NCBI RefSeq assembly: GCF_015223055.1
Contig: NZ_JADFBX010000019.1
Coordinates: 1 to 64,000, forward strand
Source of the DNA: Pedobacter sp. MC2016-24
GTDB taxonomy: Bacteria; Bacteroidota; Bacteroidia; Sphingobacteriales; Sphingobacteriaceae
DNA: 64,000 nucleotides
Direction: 5' to 3'
The notes beneath the pieces were generated by a model. It was given only the letters and a program-made list of their open reading frames with translations, did no database searches and was not told the DNA's origin. Of this stretch, positions 16,110 to 25,579 are shown in pieces. Position 1 is the stretch's first letter; each line of letters begins with the position of its first letter. The position numbers and the translations under genes are program-made.

Positions 16110-18033
16110 CGTGCACCTCCAATTTTCCATATTTTCTCAATTCGTACTCTTTTGACATTAAAAATATCAATGGAGTAACCAATAAAATGTGTGTAGAAGA
16201 TGTCAGAACCCCACCAATCATGGGTAACACGATTGGTTGCATCACATCAACACCAACACCAGATGCCCACAGGATGGGCACCAGACCAAATAGCGACACA
16301 CAAACGGTCATCAGTTTTGGCCTCAGTCTTTTCGCAGCACCATACACTACGTATGTTCTCAAATCATCTTTCGTGATCGTTTCACTTGAATTCCCTTTCA
16401 GTTTAATCAGCTGGGTCATCGCATCATTCAGGTAAATGACCATCACAATTCCAGTCTCTACCGCAATCCCAAATAGCGCAATAAAACCTACCGCTACCCC
16501 CACAGACAAGTTCACACCCCAGAAATAAATCATGTATGCACCACCAATCAATGCGAATGGCACGGTAATCAAACTTAAAAAAGCTTCGCGCAAAGAGTGA
16601 AAAGCAAAGTAGAGCGAAAAAAAGATGATGATCAGCACCACCGGAGCAATCCACATTAAGGTTTGTTTTCCACGAATCAGGTTTTCATACTGCCCGCTCC
16701 ATTCCAAAAAATATCCTTCCGGAAGTACTCCTTTTTCTGCATTCAATTTTTCCATAGCGGCCTGAACCGTACTACCTAAATCCCGGTCACGCACATTAAA
16801 CATAACTGCACCACGCAAAATCGCATTGTCAGAATTGATCATTGGCGGTCCGTCCTCAAATTTCACATCTGCAACGGCCGACAAAGGTATTTCACCAAAG
16901 GTTGGAGATTGTACCGGAATCCTTTGAATCCTTTCCACGCTATTGCGGTACTCTTGTGCCAGACGAACACTGATCGAGAATCGTTGACGCCCTTCAATCG
17001 TATTACCAATGGAAGAACCACCTAAAGCCGTTTCTACCACCTGATTCAGATCATCCACATTTAAACCATAACGCGCAAGCTCTTCCCTTTTTAAATTAAT
17101 AGAGAGATACTTACCACCAGTAATGGGCTCTACGAACAAATCACTCACACCCGGCGTACCTTCCAAAGCCAATTTGACTTTTTCAGAAACCGCAGCTATC
17201 GTATCCAAATTCTGCCCAAACACTTTAATGCCCACATCCGTACGTATACCCGTAGCCAGCATATTGATGCGATTGATGATCGGCTGTGTCCAGCCATTTA
17301 CCACACCTGGAATCTGTAATTTAGCGTCCAGCTCATTGACAATATCTTTCTTGGTAATCCCTTTTCTCCATTCACTTTTTGGCTTCAGGGTAATGATGGT
17401 CTCGATCATACTGATCGGCGAATTGTCCGTAGCCGTATTTGCCCTTCCGGCCTTACCTAAAACCTTGTCCACTTCTGGTACCGATTTGATAATTTTGTCC
17501 TGTACCTGCAAAATGCGCTTTGCTTCAGCATTAGACACATCAGGCAAAGTTACCGGCATAAACAGAATGCTCTGTTCATCCAAAGGTGGAATAAATTCCG
17601 TCCCAAGGTTTTTAAGCAGGGGAATGGTAATCAACAACGCAATGACATTAATGGCAATGGTTGTTTTCCTCCAATTCAATACCGTTTTAATGATCGGCTC
17701 ATATACACGTTCTAAAAAACGGTTAACCGGATTGGCCTGATCTGGCTTAAACTTTCCCTTCATAAAGAAAGAAATCAATACCGGAGCCAGGGTAATAACC
17801 AGCAAAGCATCAACAATCATGATGAAAGTCTTGGTATAAGCCAGGGGATGAAACAATTTACCCTCCTGCCCGGTCAACATAAATACCGGTAAAAAAGAAG
17901 TAATGATGATGACTGTTGCAAAGAAAACCCCTCTTGAAACCTGCTTGCTGGATTTGGTGATGATCGCCAGGCGTTCTTCTTCCGAAATCCAATCCGGCGA
18001 CTTTTTAAATATATTTTTAAACCACGTAATCAT
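16096..18033 (-). CDS. CusA-type RND pump, C-terminal part (separate ORF)
   Basis: A 645-residue ORF corresponding to the C-terminal three fifths of a CusA/CzcA heavy-metal RND permease. It starts in the cytoplasmic loop after TM4, contains TM5-TM12 and the second porter domain, and keeps LFMPVTLPD, INRINMLATGI (aligning with CusA Met-relay positions 573 and 623), the TM10-type acid in GIAVETGIVM and the Lys in RLRPKLMTV. Its ATG lies in the ATGA that ends the N-terminal ORF. A canonical protein is one chain of about 1040 residues; these two sum to 1077 with nothing apparently lost. Either a natural two-subunit pump or a frameshift. Confidence 0.9.
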   Translation of the reverse strand: MITWFKNIFKKSPDWISEEERLAIITKSSKQVSRGVFFATVIIITSFLPVFMLTGQEGKLFHPLAYTKTFIMIVDALLVITLAPVLISFFMKGKFKPDQANPVNRFLERVYEPIIKTVLNWRKTTIAINVIALLITIPLLKNLGTEFIPPLDEQSILFMPVTLPDVSNAEAKRILQVQDKIIKSVPEVDKVLGKAGRANTATDNSPISMIETIITLKPKSEWRKGITKKDIVNELDAKLQIPGVVNGWTQPIINRINMLATGIRTDVGIKVFGQNLDTIAAVSEKVKLALEGTPGVSDLFVEPITGGKYLSINLKREELARYGLNVDDLNQVVETALGGSSIGNTIEGRQRFSISVRLAQEYRNSVERIQRIPVQSPTFGEIPLSAVADVKFEDGPPMINSDNAILRGAVMFNVRDRDLGSTVQAAMEKLNAEKGVLPEGYFLEWSGQYENLIRGKQTLMWIAPVVLIIIFFSLYFAFHSLREAFLSLITVPFALIGGAYMIYFWGVNLSVGVAVGFIALFGIAVETGIVMVIYLNDAMTQLIKLKGNSSETITKDDLRTYVVYGAAKRLRPKLMTVCVSLFGLVPILWASGVGVDVMQPIVLPMIGGVLTSSTHILLVTPLIFLMSKEYELRKYGKLEVHDVHH

Positions 18034-19328
18034 GATGATGTTGTTTTATTTTGATCCTTTTCCCATTCTGCATAGCGTTCCGACAAGTGTTTATAAGCAT
18101 TCTCACTCATGATAATACCATTGTCAACAATCACCCCAATAGCCAATGCAATCCCGGTAAGTGACATGATATTAGAGGAGATATTAAAAGCATTGAGCAA
18201 GATAAAGCTCGCCGCAATGGTGATCGGAATCTGAATGATGATACTCAATGCACTGCGCCAATGGAACAGAAATACAAACACAATCAGCGACACCACAATC
18301 ATCTCTTCGACCAGCGTGTGTTTGATCGAGTCTACAGATTCCTTAATCAGTTCACCCCGATCGTACACGATATCGAACTTCACTCCTTTAGGTAAGCCTT
18401 TAGATACTTCCAGCATTTTGGCCTTTACCTTTTCAATCACACCTGCTGCATTTTCGCCGTAGCGCATAACCACAATACCACCTGCTCGCTCCCCTTTACC
18501 GTCCTGATCAAATATACCCAGTCTGGTTTCTCCGGTCATCTGCACCGTTGCAATGTCAGACACCTTGATAGGTGTTCCATTCTGGTTTTTTATAGGAATA
18601 TTGGAAATTTCTTCCATCGATTTGAGGTAACCAGAGGTTTTAATGATGTAACCAATGTCACTCATCTCAAACTTTCGTCCACCTGATTCATTGTTATTGC
18701 TCCGCACCGCAGCAATAACCTGCGGCACACTCAGTTTGTAATACAGCAACTTATTCGGATCTATGGAAATCTGATATTGCTTCTGAAAACCGCCAAAAGA
18801 GGCTATTTCACTCACTCCAGGTACGGTCTGTAACGCAAACTTCACATACCAATCCTGTATGGCCCTTTGTTCTCCCAGATCCATATCTGGTGCATCCAGG
18901 GTATACCACAATACATGTCCTACACCAGTACCATCGGGCCCCAGCTGTGGCGATACGCCTTCAGGTAGTGTTCTTGAAATGGTACTGATCCGCTCCAACA
19001 CCCGCTCCCTGGCCCAATAAACATCAACATCGTCTTCAAAAATCACGTAAATAAAGCTCATTCCAAACATGGAAGATCCCCTCACATATTTAATTTTAGG
19101 GATTCCCTGCAAATTGGTTACCAGTGGATACGTCACCTGATCCTCAATCAACTGCGGAGACCGTCCCATCCATTCCGTAAACACGATCACCTGATTTTCC
19201 GAAAGGTCCGGAATGGCATCTATCGGATTCTTTTGCACAGCTAGTATACCCCATACAAACAATCCGGCAGAAAGCAGCAGCACAATAAACCTATTGCGCA
19301 TAGACCATTCTATAATTTTATGTACCAT
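18030..19328 (-). CDS. CusA-type RND pump, N-terminal part (separate ORF)
   Basis: A 432-residue ORF with TM1 (NRFIVLLLSAGLFVWGI), the first porter domain (DLSENQVIVFTEWMGRSPQLIEDQVTYPL, GLPKGVKFDIVYDR) and TM2-TM4. TM4 keeps the proton-relay Asp in GVIVDNGIIMSEN. It ends NAYKHLSERYAEWEKDQNKTTSS, exactly where single-chain homologues carry a variable cytoplasmic loop before TM5. The stop TGA overlaps the ATG of the next ORF (ATGA). It heads the pump operon, 27 bp after the secreted HMA gene. Confidence 0.9.
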   Translation of the reverse strand: MVHKIIEWSMRNRFIVLLLSAGLFVWGILAVQKNPIDAIPDLSENQVIVFTEWMGRSPQLIEDQVTYPLVTNLQGIPKIKYVRGSSMFGMSFIYVIFEDDVDVYWARERVLERISTISRTLPEGVSPQLGPDGTGVGHVLWYTLDAPDMDLGEQRAIQDWYVKFALQTVPGVSEIASFGGFQKQYQISIDPNKLLYYKLSVPQVIAAVRSNNNESGGRKFEMSDIGYIIKTSGYLKSMEEISNIPIKNQNGTPIKVSDIATVQMTGETRLGIFDQDGKGERAGGIVVMRYGENAAGVIEKVKAKMLEVSKGLPKGVKFDIVYDRGELIKESVDSIKHTLVEEMIVVSLIVFVFLFHWRSALSIIIQIPITIAASFILLNAFNISSNIMSLTGIALAIGVIVDNGIIMSENAYKHLSERYAEWEKDQNKTTSS

Positions 19329-19355
19329 TTATAATAACCCTCTTTCTTTTTTCAT

Positions 19356-19712
19356 TTAGTGTGTTTTGCTTTTTGAGGCTTTGCCAGAACGGTCGTACTG
19401 GCAGCATTCATCCAGGCTGTTGTAAGCTTTTTCATCAGCTTTGAATTTAGGTGTGTCGTAACCAGCGGCAGCTACTTTTTGCTGTACCTGCTCATTGGTA
19501 ATTTTACCTGCATCATAAGTTACAGTCAGCACTTTTGTTTTTTTGTCCCAGTCGGCCGCACTTACACCAGGAACTTTCAATGCAGTTTCGATGTGTTTTT
19601 TACACATACCACAATTGCCGGAAACGTTAATTTTGTCTGTTTTGGTCTGTGCAAATACAGCACTGCCAATGAAGGTCAAAGCGACCACGGAAAGAAATCT
19701 GAATACTTTCAT
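19356..19712 (-). CDS. Exported heavy-metal-associated (HMA) domain protein
   Basis: A 118-residue protein: signal peptide (about 1-21, cleavage after VFAQ), then one HMA domain with the metal-binding loop GNCGMCKKHIE (CxxC) and the GYDTPKF end, then a tail with a Cys pair (LDECCQY). It is likely a periplasmic Cu(I) carrier serving the RND pump encoded directly downstream. The unusual feature is export; most stand-alone HMA chaperones are cytoplasmic. Confidence 0.88.
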   Translation of the reverse strand: MKVFRFLSVVALTFIGSAVFAQTKTDKINVSGNCGMCKKHIETALKVPGVSAADWDKKTKVLTVTYDAGKITNEQVQQKVAAAGYDTPKFKADEKAYNSLDECCQYDRSGKASKSKTH

Positions 19713-19845
19713 AAGGTTGTTTTTTCAAGAAAATTGTTAAATAAATTGGATTTAAAACAAGACGTTCTATGGCTGCGGGGTTATACGCGCACAACGTTTG
19801 CTTTTACATTGCATGAATATGCAATCATCAAAAAGAAAGAGGGTA

Positions 19846-20244
19846 TTATATTCTGTAGGTACAGTTTCGGATATAGACAGGAATAAGCTGTCCATCAGGT
19901 GGCGCATTACTCAATGCTTCCCGGGTAATTTTTACTGGTATTTGTACAAGGTAATTGCTGAACAACTCGGGCTGTAAAACTGCAGATGACAATTGATCAA
20001 ATTTGTAGATCGTTTGGTTTGCTTTCTGAGATTTCTCGACTTTAACCTTTTGCTCGACATCTTTACAGCAGGATTTCTTTTTGGAAGCCACGATAGGCAT
20101 ACCACAGGAATCACAAACTTTAGCAGAATGACGCTCCAGGCCCCAGTTTACCAGTTTACCCATACAGTAATGAAAATGCACAGTTGCCCCGCTGGATACA
20201 CCCAGATAGAAAATGGCAAGTATGGTTAGCAATATTCTTTTCAT
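19846..20244 (-). CDS. HYC_CC_PP family protein
   Basis: A 132-residue Bacteroidota-specific exported protein showing the three signature motifs of the HYC_CC_PP family: HFHYCMGKL near residue 26, KKSCCKD near 57 and NAPPDG near 117. A signal peptide covers about 1-20. Further Cys residues (KVCDSCGMP) give a Cys/His-rich first half suited to binding copper. Function is not established; its place between copper chaperones supports a role in copper handling. A strong terminator separates it from the upstream HMA and CopA genes. Confidence 0.85.
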   Translation of the reverse strand: MKRILLTILAIFYLGVSSGATVHFHYCMGKLVNWGLERHSAKVCDSCGMPIVASKKKSCCKDVEQKVKVEKSQKANQTIYKFDQLSSAVLQPELFSNYLVQIPVKITREALSNAPPDGQLIPVYIRNCTYRI

Positions 20245-20261
20245 TACAGTTCAAAGATTGG

Positions 20262-20304
20262 AAAAAAGAACGGAATAATTTTTATATAATTCCGTTCTTT
20301 TTTT
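20262..20304. terminator. Bidirectional intrinsic terminator
   Basis: A 14-bp stem (AAAAAGAACGGAAT / ATTCCGTTCTTTTT) with a 12-nt loop. T-tracts flank it on both strands. It lies between the cytoplasmic HMA gene and the HYC_CC_PP gene, so the copper cluster is at least two transcription units. Confidence 0.85.
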
Positions 20305-20320
20305 ACATGTAGTTTTTATG

Positions 20321-20533
20321 TTACAACGAAGTTGCCACATAACCGGCACTTTTTAACGTATCAATTACGGTTTCAGCATCTAATTCATCATTGCCTTCCA
20401 CGGTAAGCACCTTATCGGGATTATTGGTATCCACCTCCCATTTTGAAATTTCAGGTAATTTATTTAGAAATGGGGTTACAGTTGCAATACAACCACCGCA
20501 TTTAATATTGGTTTTAAATTTTAATGTTTCCAT
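20321..20533 (-). CDS. Cytoplasmic HMA-domain copper chaperone
   Basis: A 70-residue single-domain protein (METLKFKTNIKCGGCIATVTPFLNKL...) with a CGGC metal site at residues 12-15 and the closing LKSAGYVATSL of the HMA fold. No signal peptide. It is likely the soluble partner that loads the CopA ATPase encoded about 95 bp upstream on the same strand, in the manner of CopZ. CGGC rather than CxxC with Met-x-Cys is a common Bacteroidota variant. Confidence 0.9.
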   Translation of the reverse strand: METLKFKTNIKCGGCIATVTPFLNKLPEISKWEVDTNNPDKVLTVEGNDELDAETVIDTLKSAGYVATSL

Positions 20534-20627
20534 GATATTCTTTTTTAAATTGTTTTATGATTTATTTTTACCGCCCATCGTCGTCATGAATCTATTTCAG
20601 CCCCCCGCCAAAGCAAAACAGCCGCAC

Positions 20628-22856
20628 TTATATCAATTTTGCAAATTTTAAGCGCAAACTATTGCTCACTACCGATACAGAACTCAGTGCCATGGCTGCA
20701 CCAGCAATCATTGGATTTAACAAAAATCCATTAATCGGGTACAATAAACCTGCGGCAACAGGAATCCCAATCAGGTTATAAATAAATGCCCAGAACAAAT
20801 TCTGGCGAATGGTGCGGACGGTTAGCTTAGACAAACGTAAAGCTTTAGGCACTTGCTGCAAGTCAGAAGACACCAGCGTAATCTTAGCCACATCAATCGC
20901 AATATCAGATCCTTTCCCCATGGCAATAGATACATCAGCCAAAGCAAGTGCCTGACTGTCGTTAATCCCGTCACCAATCATGGCCACCACTTTTCCCTGC
21001 TCCTGCAACTGTTTCACAAAATCAGCTTTATCCGAAGGCAATACCTCTGCCTTAAAATGTTTAATCCCTACCTGGGCAGCTACAGAAGCTGCAGTCTGTT
21101 CATTATCTCCAGTCAGCATATAAACCTCAATACCCGCAAGCTGTAAAGCCTCAACAGCTTTAGCCGAACCTGCCTTTATCTGATCTGCAATCGCTACAAT
21201 CGCCAGCACCTGCTTTGAATTTGTGAAATAGATAACAGTTTGAGCCAGTTGCTGCAAATCGTCAACCTGTTTTTGTAACGTATCCGAGACCTTTATACTT
21301 TGTCCTTTTAATACTTTATGACTACCCGCCCAATATTGCTCTCCTTCAAATTTGGCCATTACACCCATTCCGGTCAGACTTTCAAAATCTGTTACCATAA
21401 CTGGTTTAACACCCTCTGATTTTAACCCACGTACAATAGCTTCTGCCAGCGGATGCTCGGAAGCCTGTTCCAATGCCATCAACACACCTTTTAAGCTATC
21501 TTTATCAGCGACTGTATCATCAGCCCAATTCAGCTGGGTAACCTCAGGTTTACCAGCGGTGATGGTTCCTGTTTTATCCAAAATCACTGCATTTACCTGA
21601 TATCCCAGTTCAAGAGCTTCCGCATCTTTAATTAAAATGCCATGTTCAGCCCCCTTACCAATACCAACCATAATGGCTGTGGGAGTTGCCAATCCTAACG
21701 CACAAGGACAAGCAATCACCAACACAGTAACCATGGCCAATAAACCCTGGGTAAAAGCATGTTCGCCACCAAACAGCAACCAGGCGCCTAAAGTAATGAT
21801 GGCAATCATCATCACTACGGGTACAAAAATACCCGCAATTTTGTCCACCAGTTTTTGTACCGGCGCTTTAGAGCCCTGCGCATCCTGCACCAGCTTAATG
21901 ATCTGAGCAAGCATGGTTTCACCGCCAACCTTTTCCGCCCTGAACTTGAAACTACCTTTTTGATTGATCGTCCCGGCAAAGACCTTGTCCGTTGATTTTT
22001 TTGCAACGGCAACAGGTTCGCCCGTAATCATACTCTCATCTACAAAAGAACTGCCCTCATAAACCACACCATCTACCGGAATTTTTTCTCCGGAACGAAC
22101 CAAAATCTGATCGCCAATACGTACATCAGCAATTTCAACTTCTTTTTCGCCATCTGCAGCAATCAGCATCACAGTTTTAGGCTGCAGGCCCATGAGTTTT
22201 TTAATTGCCGAAGATGTATTTGATTTCGCTTTCTCTTCCAGTAATTTCCCCAGCATGATAAACACAATCACCACTGCCGCTGCTTCAAAATAAACATGTG
22301 GATGAAGTCCTCTTTTATGCCAGAACTCCGGGTAAAACGTATTGAAAACACTAAACAAATAGGCAATCCCTGTACTTAGCGCAACCAGGGTATCCATATT
22401 GGCCTTTCCATGCCTCGCCTGTTTCCAGGCATTGATAAAAAAGTTCTGTCCAAAAATGAACAGTACCGGTGTAGTTAAAGCCAGCATGTAATAATTACCA
22501 TTGGCCATATCCATAAAAAACATCCCAATGATTACTACCGGAATGGTCAGTATAGCCGAATAGATCATCCGCTTTTTTAAAGCCTCATAATGATCACGTT
22601 GTGTTTCCTCCTGTAATTCCTTAGCACCTTCCTGCTGTAAAATCAGATCGTACCCTATGGATTGTACCACTTTTTGAAAATCCTCAGGCTTAACCTGATC
22701 CGGATGATAGGAAACTTTAACTGTCTGCGTGGCATAATTAACCTCAGCATGATCTACACCAGGCTGATTGCCAATCATAGATTCAACACTGACTGCACAG
22801 GAAGCACAGGTCATTCCCAGTACCGGCATTGAAATTGTTTCTATATCTTGATTCAT
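20628..22856 (-). CDS. copA: Copper-exporting P1B-type ATPase
   Basis: A 742-residue P1B-ATPase that pumps Cu(I) (and Ag(I)) out of the cytoplasm. It has one N-terminal HMA domain (GMTCASC, Cys 17 and 20), six further core helices, the CPC transmembrane metal site (about residue 380, CPCALGLATP), the phosphorylation motif DKTGT (Asp about 427), TGDNEQTA and GDGINDSQAL. It is first in the cluster, divergent from the glucosidase gene. The CPC/HMA combination marks Cu(I)/Ag(I) specificity by family knowledge. Confidence 0.96.
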   Translation of the reverse strand: MNQDIETISMPVLGMTCASCAVSVESMIGNQPGVDHAEVNYATQTVKVSYHPDQVKPEDFQKVVQSIGYDLILQQEGAKELQEETQRDHYEALKKRMIYSAILTIPVVIIGMFFMDMANGNYYMLALTTPVLFIFGQNFFINAWKQARHGKANMDTLVALSTGIAYLFSVFNTFYPEFWHKRGLHPHVYFEAAAVVIVFIMLGKLLEEKAKSNTSSAIKKLMGLQPKTVMLIAADGEKEVEIADVRIGDQILVRSGEKIPVDGVVYEGSSFVDESMITGEPVAVAKKSTDKVFAGTINQKGSFKFRAEKVGGETMLAQIIKLVQDAQGSKAPVQKLVDKIAGIFVPVVMMIAIITLGAWLLFGGEHAFTQGLLAMVTVLVIACPCALGLATPTAIMVGIGKGAEHGILIKDAEALELGYQVNAVILDKTGTITAGKPEVTQLNWADDTVADKDSLKGVLMALEQASEHPLAEAIVRGLKSEGVKPVMVTDFESLTGMGVMAKFEGEQYWAGSHKVLKGQSIKVSDTLQKQVDDLQQLAQTVIYFTNSKQVLAIVAIADQIKAGSAKAVEALQLAGIEVYMLTGDNEQTAASVAAQVGIKHFKAEVLPSDKADFVKQLQEQGKVVAMIGDGINDSQALALADVSIAMGKGSDIAIDVAKITLVSSDLQQVPKALRLSKLTVRTIRQNLFWAFIYNLIGIPVAAGLLYPINGFLLNPMIAGAAMALSSVSVVSNSLRLKFAKLI

Positions 22857-22881
22857 GATAAGGTTCGTTTATTTAACTATA

Positions 22882-22889
22882 CAAAGGTA
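22882..22889 (-). promoter_or_regulatory. -7 box of the copA promoter
   Basis: On the minus strand TACCTTTG matches TAnnTTTG 26 bp before the copA ATG. No good -33 TTG at the normal distance was seen, so activation by a regulator is possible. No metalloregulator gene was found in the cluster. Confidence 0.45.
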
Positions 22890-22957
22890 GTTTGTCAAAG
22901 ACTTGCTTTTTTTACAGCTTTCAGCGAAAAATTTATAAAATTAAGATAAATTACATC

Positions 22958-25561
22958 ATGAATGAGGAAGCACTGCGTTTGGCCACAAAGGGCTGGAAAA
23001 AATGGGGACCATATGTTTCTAACCGCCAATGGGGTACCGTAAGGGAAGATTATAGTGCCGATGGCGATGCATGGAAATACACCACCCATAGCCTCTCCCG
23101 CAGCATTGCCTGGCGCTGGGGAGAAGAAGGCATTGCGGGCATTTCAGACGACCGGCAAACCCTATGTTTTGCACCAGGTTTCTGGAATGGGAAAGACCAC
23201 ATCCTCAAAGAGGTCTTCTTCGGCCTGACCAATGAAGAAGGCAACCACGGTGAAGATGTAAAAGAACTGTTTTACAACCTCGATGCTTCCCCTACCCATT
23301 CTTACCTTAAAATGCTTTACAAGTATCCACAGGAAGCCTTCCCCTATCAGCAATTACTCGATGAAAATGCCCATAGGGGAAAACATGACCCGGAATATGA
23401 GCTGATCGACACTGGTATATTTAAGAACAATAAGTATTTCGACATCTTTATTGAATATGCAAAGCAGTCGGAGGAAGATATACTGATCAAAATTACCGCC
23501 CATAACCGTGCTGCAACACCTGCATCGCTCAATATCTTGCCAACGTTATGGTTCAGGAACCGATGGGCATGGGGCTATCACAATGACCCGAGAAGCATTA
23601 CACAAAGTGGAGCGCATGAACTGACCATCAAACAGGATACGTTAGGTGAGTACTTTTTATACACTAAAACGCCTTTAAACTGGCTCTTTACCAATAACGA
23701 AACCAATACCATCAGGCTGTACAACTATGACGATGGTAAAAAGTATTATAAGGATGCCATCAATGAATATGTAGTGAATCAAAACCAAGCCGCGGTAAAT
23801 CCAGCTTTAACAGGAACAAAAACTGCGGCATATTGTACATTTGACATTGCCGCTGGTGAATCGGCTTGCCTGGAACTCCGCTTGTGTAAGGGTAAAAACA
23901 CCAGTCCATTCCAGGATTTTGATCAGATTTTTAAAACCAGAATCCAAGAAACTGATGAGTTTTACGAATCCCTGCAAAAAAACATTCCCGATGCAGAAGA
24001 TCGCACAATTCAGCGACAAGCTTTAGCGGGATTGCTATGGAATAAGCAGTTTTACGATTACAATGTAGATAAGTGGCTTAAAGGTGACCCGGCACAACCG
24101 GCTCCTCCACCCGGGCACACCACTTCCAGAAACCTGAACTGGAAACATTTAAACAATGCAGATATCATTTCCATGCCCGACAAATGGGAGTTCCCCTGGT
24201 ACGCTTCCTGGGATTTAGGCTTCCACTGTGTCAGTCTGGCCATTGTCGATGTAGAATTTGCCAAGCAGCAGTTGCTGATGCTGACTAAAGAATGGTATAT
24301 GCATCCCAATGGGCAGTTCCCTGCATATGAATGGAATTTTGACGATACCAATCCACCTGTACAGGCATGGGCTGCATGGGACGTATATAAAATGGAACAG
24401 CGCAATACCGGCACCGGTGACCTTGTTTTCATAGAATCCATGTTTCAAAAATTGCTGATCAACTTCACCTGGTGGGTAAACCGCAAAGATGAACATGGCA
24501 GTAACATCTTTGCCGGGGGCTTTCTAGGCTTGGATAACATTGGCGTTTTTGACCGCAATACCAAATTACCCGCAGGATACAGCATTCAACAAGCCGATGG
24601 AACCAGCTGGATGGCAATGTACGCACTGAACATGATGCACATATCGCTTGAACTTGCCCTGCACAATCAGGTATATGAAGATATGGCCACCAAGTTTTTC
24701 GAGCATTTCCTGTACATCGCAGGTGCAATTATGAACATCATGAGTCCCGACGACAATGGTTTATGGGATGACGACGATGAATTTTTTTACGATGAACTCG
24801 CTGTAGCGGGTTCCCATCCCATTAAACTTAAATTGCGCAGCATGGTTGGCTTAATCCCTTTATTTGCCGTCACCGTAATTAAAGATGAAACCCTTAAAAA
24901 ACTACCGGCATTTGCGGCCAGAATGCAATGGTTTTTGGAGCACCGGCCAGAACTGGCTGCCCTGGTTTCCCGTTGGACAGAAAAAGGTACAGATGATAAG
25001 CACTTACTCAGTTTACTGCGTGGGCATCGAATGAAACGCATACTTTCCAGAATGTTAAACGAAGCCGAATTTTTAAGCGATTACGGCATCCGAAGTTTGT
25101 CTAAAAGCTATGAACTTACGCCTTATATTTTCCCCACACCGGAACAAGAATATGTAGTTAAATATATCCCCGGAGAGAGCGACAGCAGCATGTTTGGTGG
25201 CAACAGCAACTGGCGTGGCCCGGTATGGATGCCTGTCAATTATTTAATTATTCAGAGTTTGATGCGTTTCCACGACTACTACAGCGACGATTTCACTGTA
25301 GAATACCCTACGGGATCCGGCCAATTGCTGTCCCTTAAGGAAATTGCCAGCAAACTCACAGCCCGATTGATTGGTATTTTCAAACCGGATGCAACTGGAA
25401 AAAGGGCTTGTTTTGGAAGCAATGAACAGTTTCAAACAGACCCGCTGTTTAAAGATTATCTATTGTTTAACGAATATTTCAACGGAGATACGGGCAAAGG
25501 ACTGGGCGCATCACACCAAACTGGCTGGACAGCTTTGATTGCCAATCTTATCCAAAAATAA
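22958..25561 (+). CDS. GH63-like glucosidase (MGH1-type)
   Basis: An 868-residue glycoside hydrolase resembling the bacterial GH63 / mannosyl-oligosaccharide glucosidase group. The N-terminal beta domain (SLSRSIAWRWGEEGIAG, LPTLWFRNRW.WG) precedes an (alpha/alpha)6 domain carrying PWYASWDLGFH (Asp about 419, candidate acid) and GGNSNWRGPVWMPVNY (about 745-760). No signal peptide is seen from the chosen ATG, so it should be cytoplasmic; an upstream in-frame start adds a non-signal-like extension. It precedes a beta-phosphoglucomutase-like gene by 18 bp, suggesting joint use on an alpha-glucoside. Confidence 0.85.
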   Translation: MNEEALRLATKGWKKWGPYVSNRQWGTVREDYSADGDAWKYTTHSLSRSIAWRWGEEGIAGISDDRQTLCFAPGFWNGKDHILKEVFFGLTNEEGNHGEDVKELFYNLDASPTHSYLKMLYKYPQEAFPYQQLLDENAHRGKHDPEYELIDTGIFKNNKYFDIFIEYAKQSEEDILIKITAHNRAATPASLNILPTLWFRNRWAWGYHNDPRSITQSGAHELTIKQDTLGEYFLYTKTPLNWLFTNNETNTIRLYNYDDGKKYYKDAINEYVVNQNQAAVNPALTGTKTAAYCTFDIAAGESACLELRLCKGKNTSPFQDFDQIFKTRIQETDEFYESLQKNIPDAEDRTIQRQALAGLLWNKQFYDYNVDKWLKGDPAQPAPPPGHTTSRNLNWKHLNNADIISMPDKWEFPWYASWDLGFHCVSLAIVDVEFAKQQLLMLTKEWYMHPNGQFPAYEWNFDDTNPPVQAWAAWDVYKMEQRNTGTGDLVFIESMFQKLLINFTWWVNRKDEHGSNIFAGGFLGLDNIGVFDRNTKLPAGYSIQQADGTSWMAMYALNMMHISLELALHNQVYEDMATKFFEHFLYIAGAIMNIMSPDDNGLWDDDDEFFYDELAVAGSHPIKLKLRSMVGLIPLFAVTVIKDETLKKLPAFAARMQWFLEHRPELAALVSRWTEKGTDDKHLLSLLRGHRMKRILSRMLNEAEFLSDYGIRSLSKSYELTPYIFPTPEQEYVVKYIPGESDSSMFGGNSNWRGPVWMPVNYLIIQSLMRFHDYYSDDFTVEYPTGSGQLLSLKEIASKLTARLIGIFKPDATGKRACFGSNEQFQTDPLFKDYLLFNEYFNGDTGKGLGASHQTGWTALIANLIQK

Positions 25562-25579
25562 AAGTCTTAACTTTGCAGC

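Noticed and set aside
17123..17740. Plus-strand reading frame of 205 codons
   Set aside because: Antisense to the conserved CusA C-terminal ORF; no recognisable protein features.
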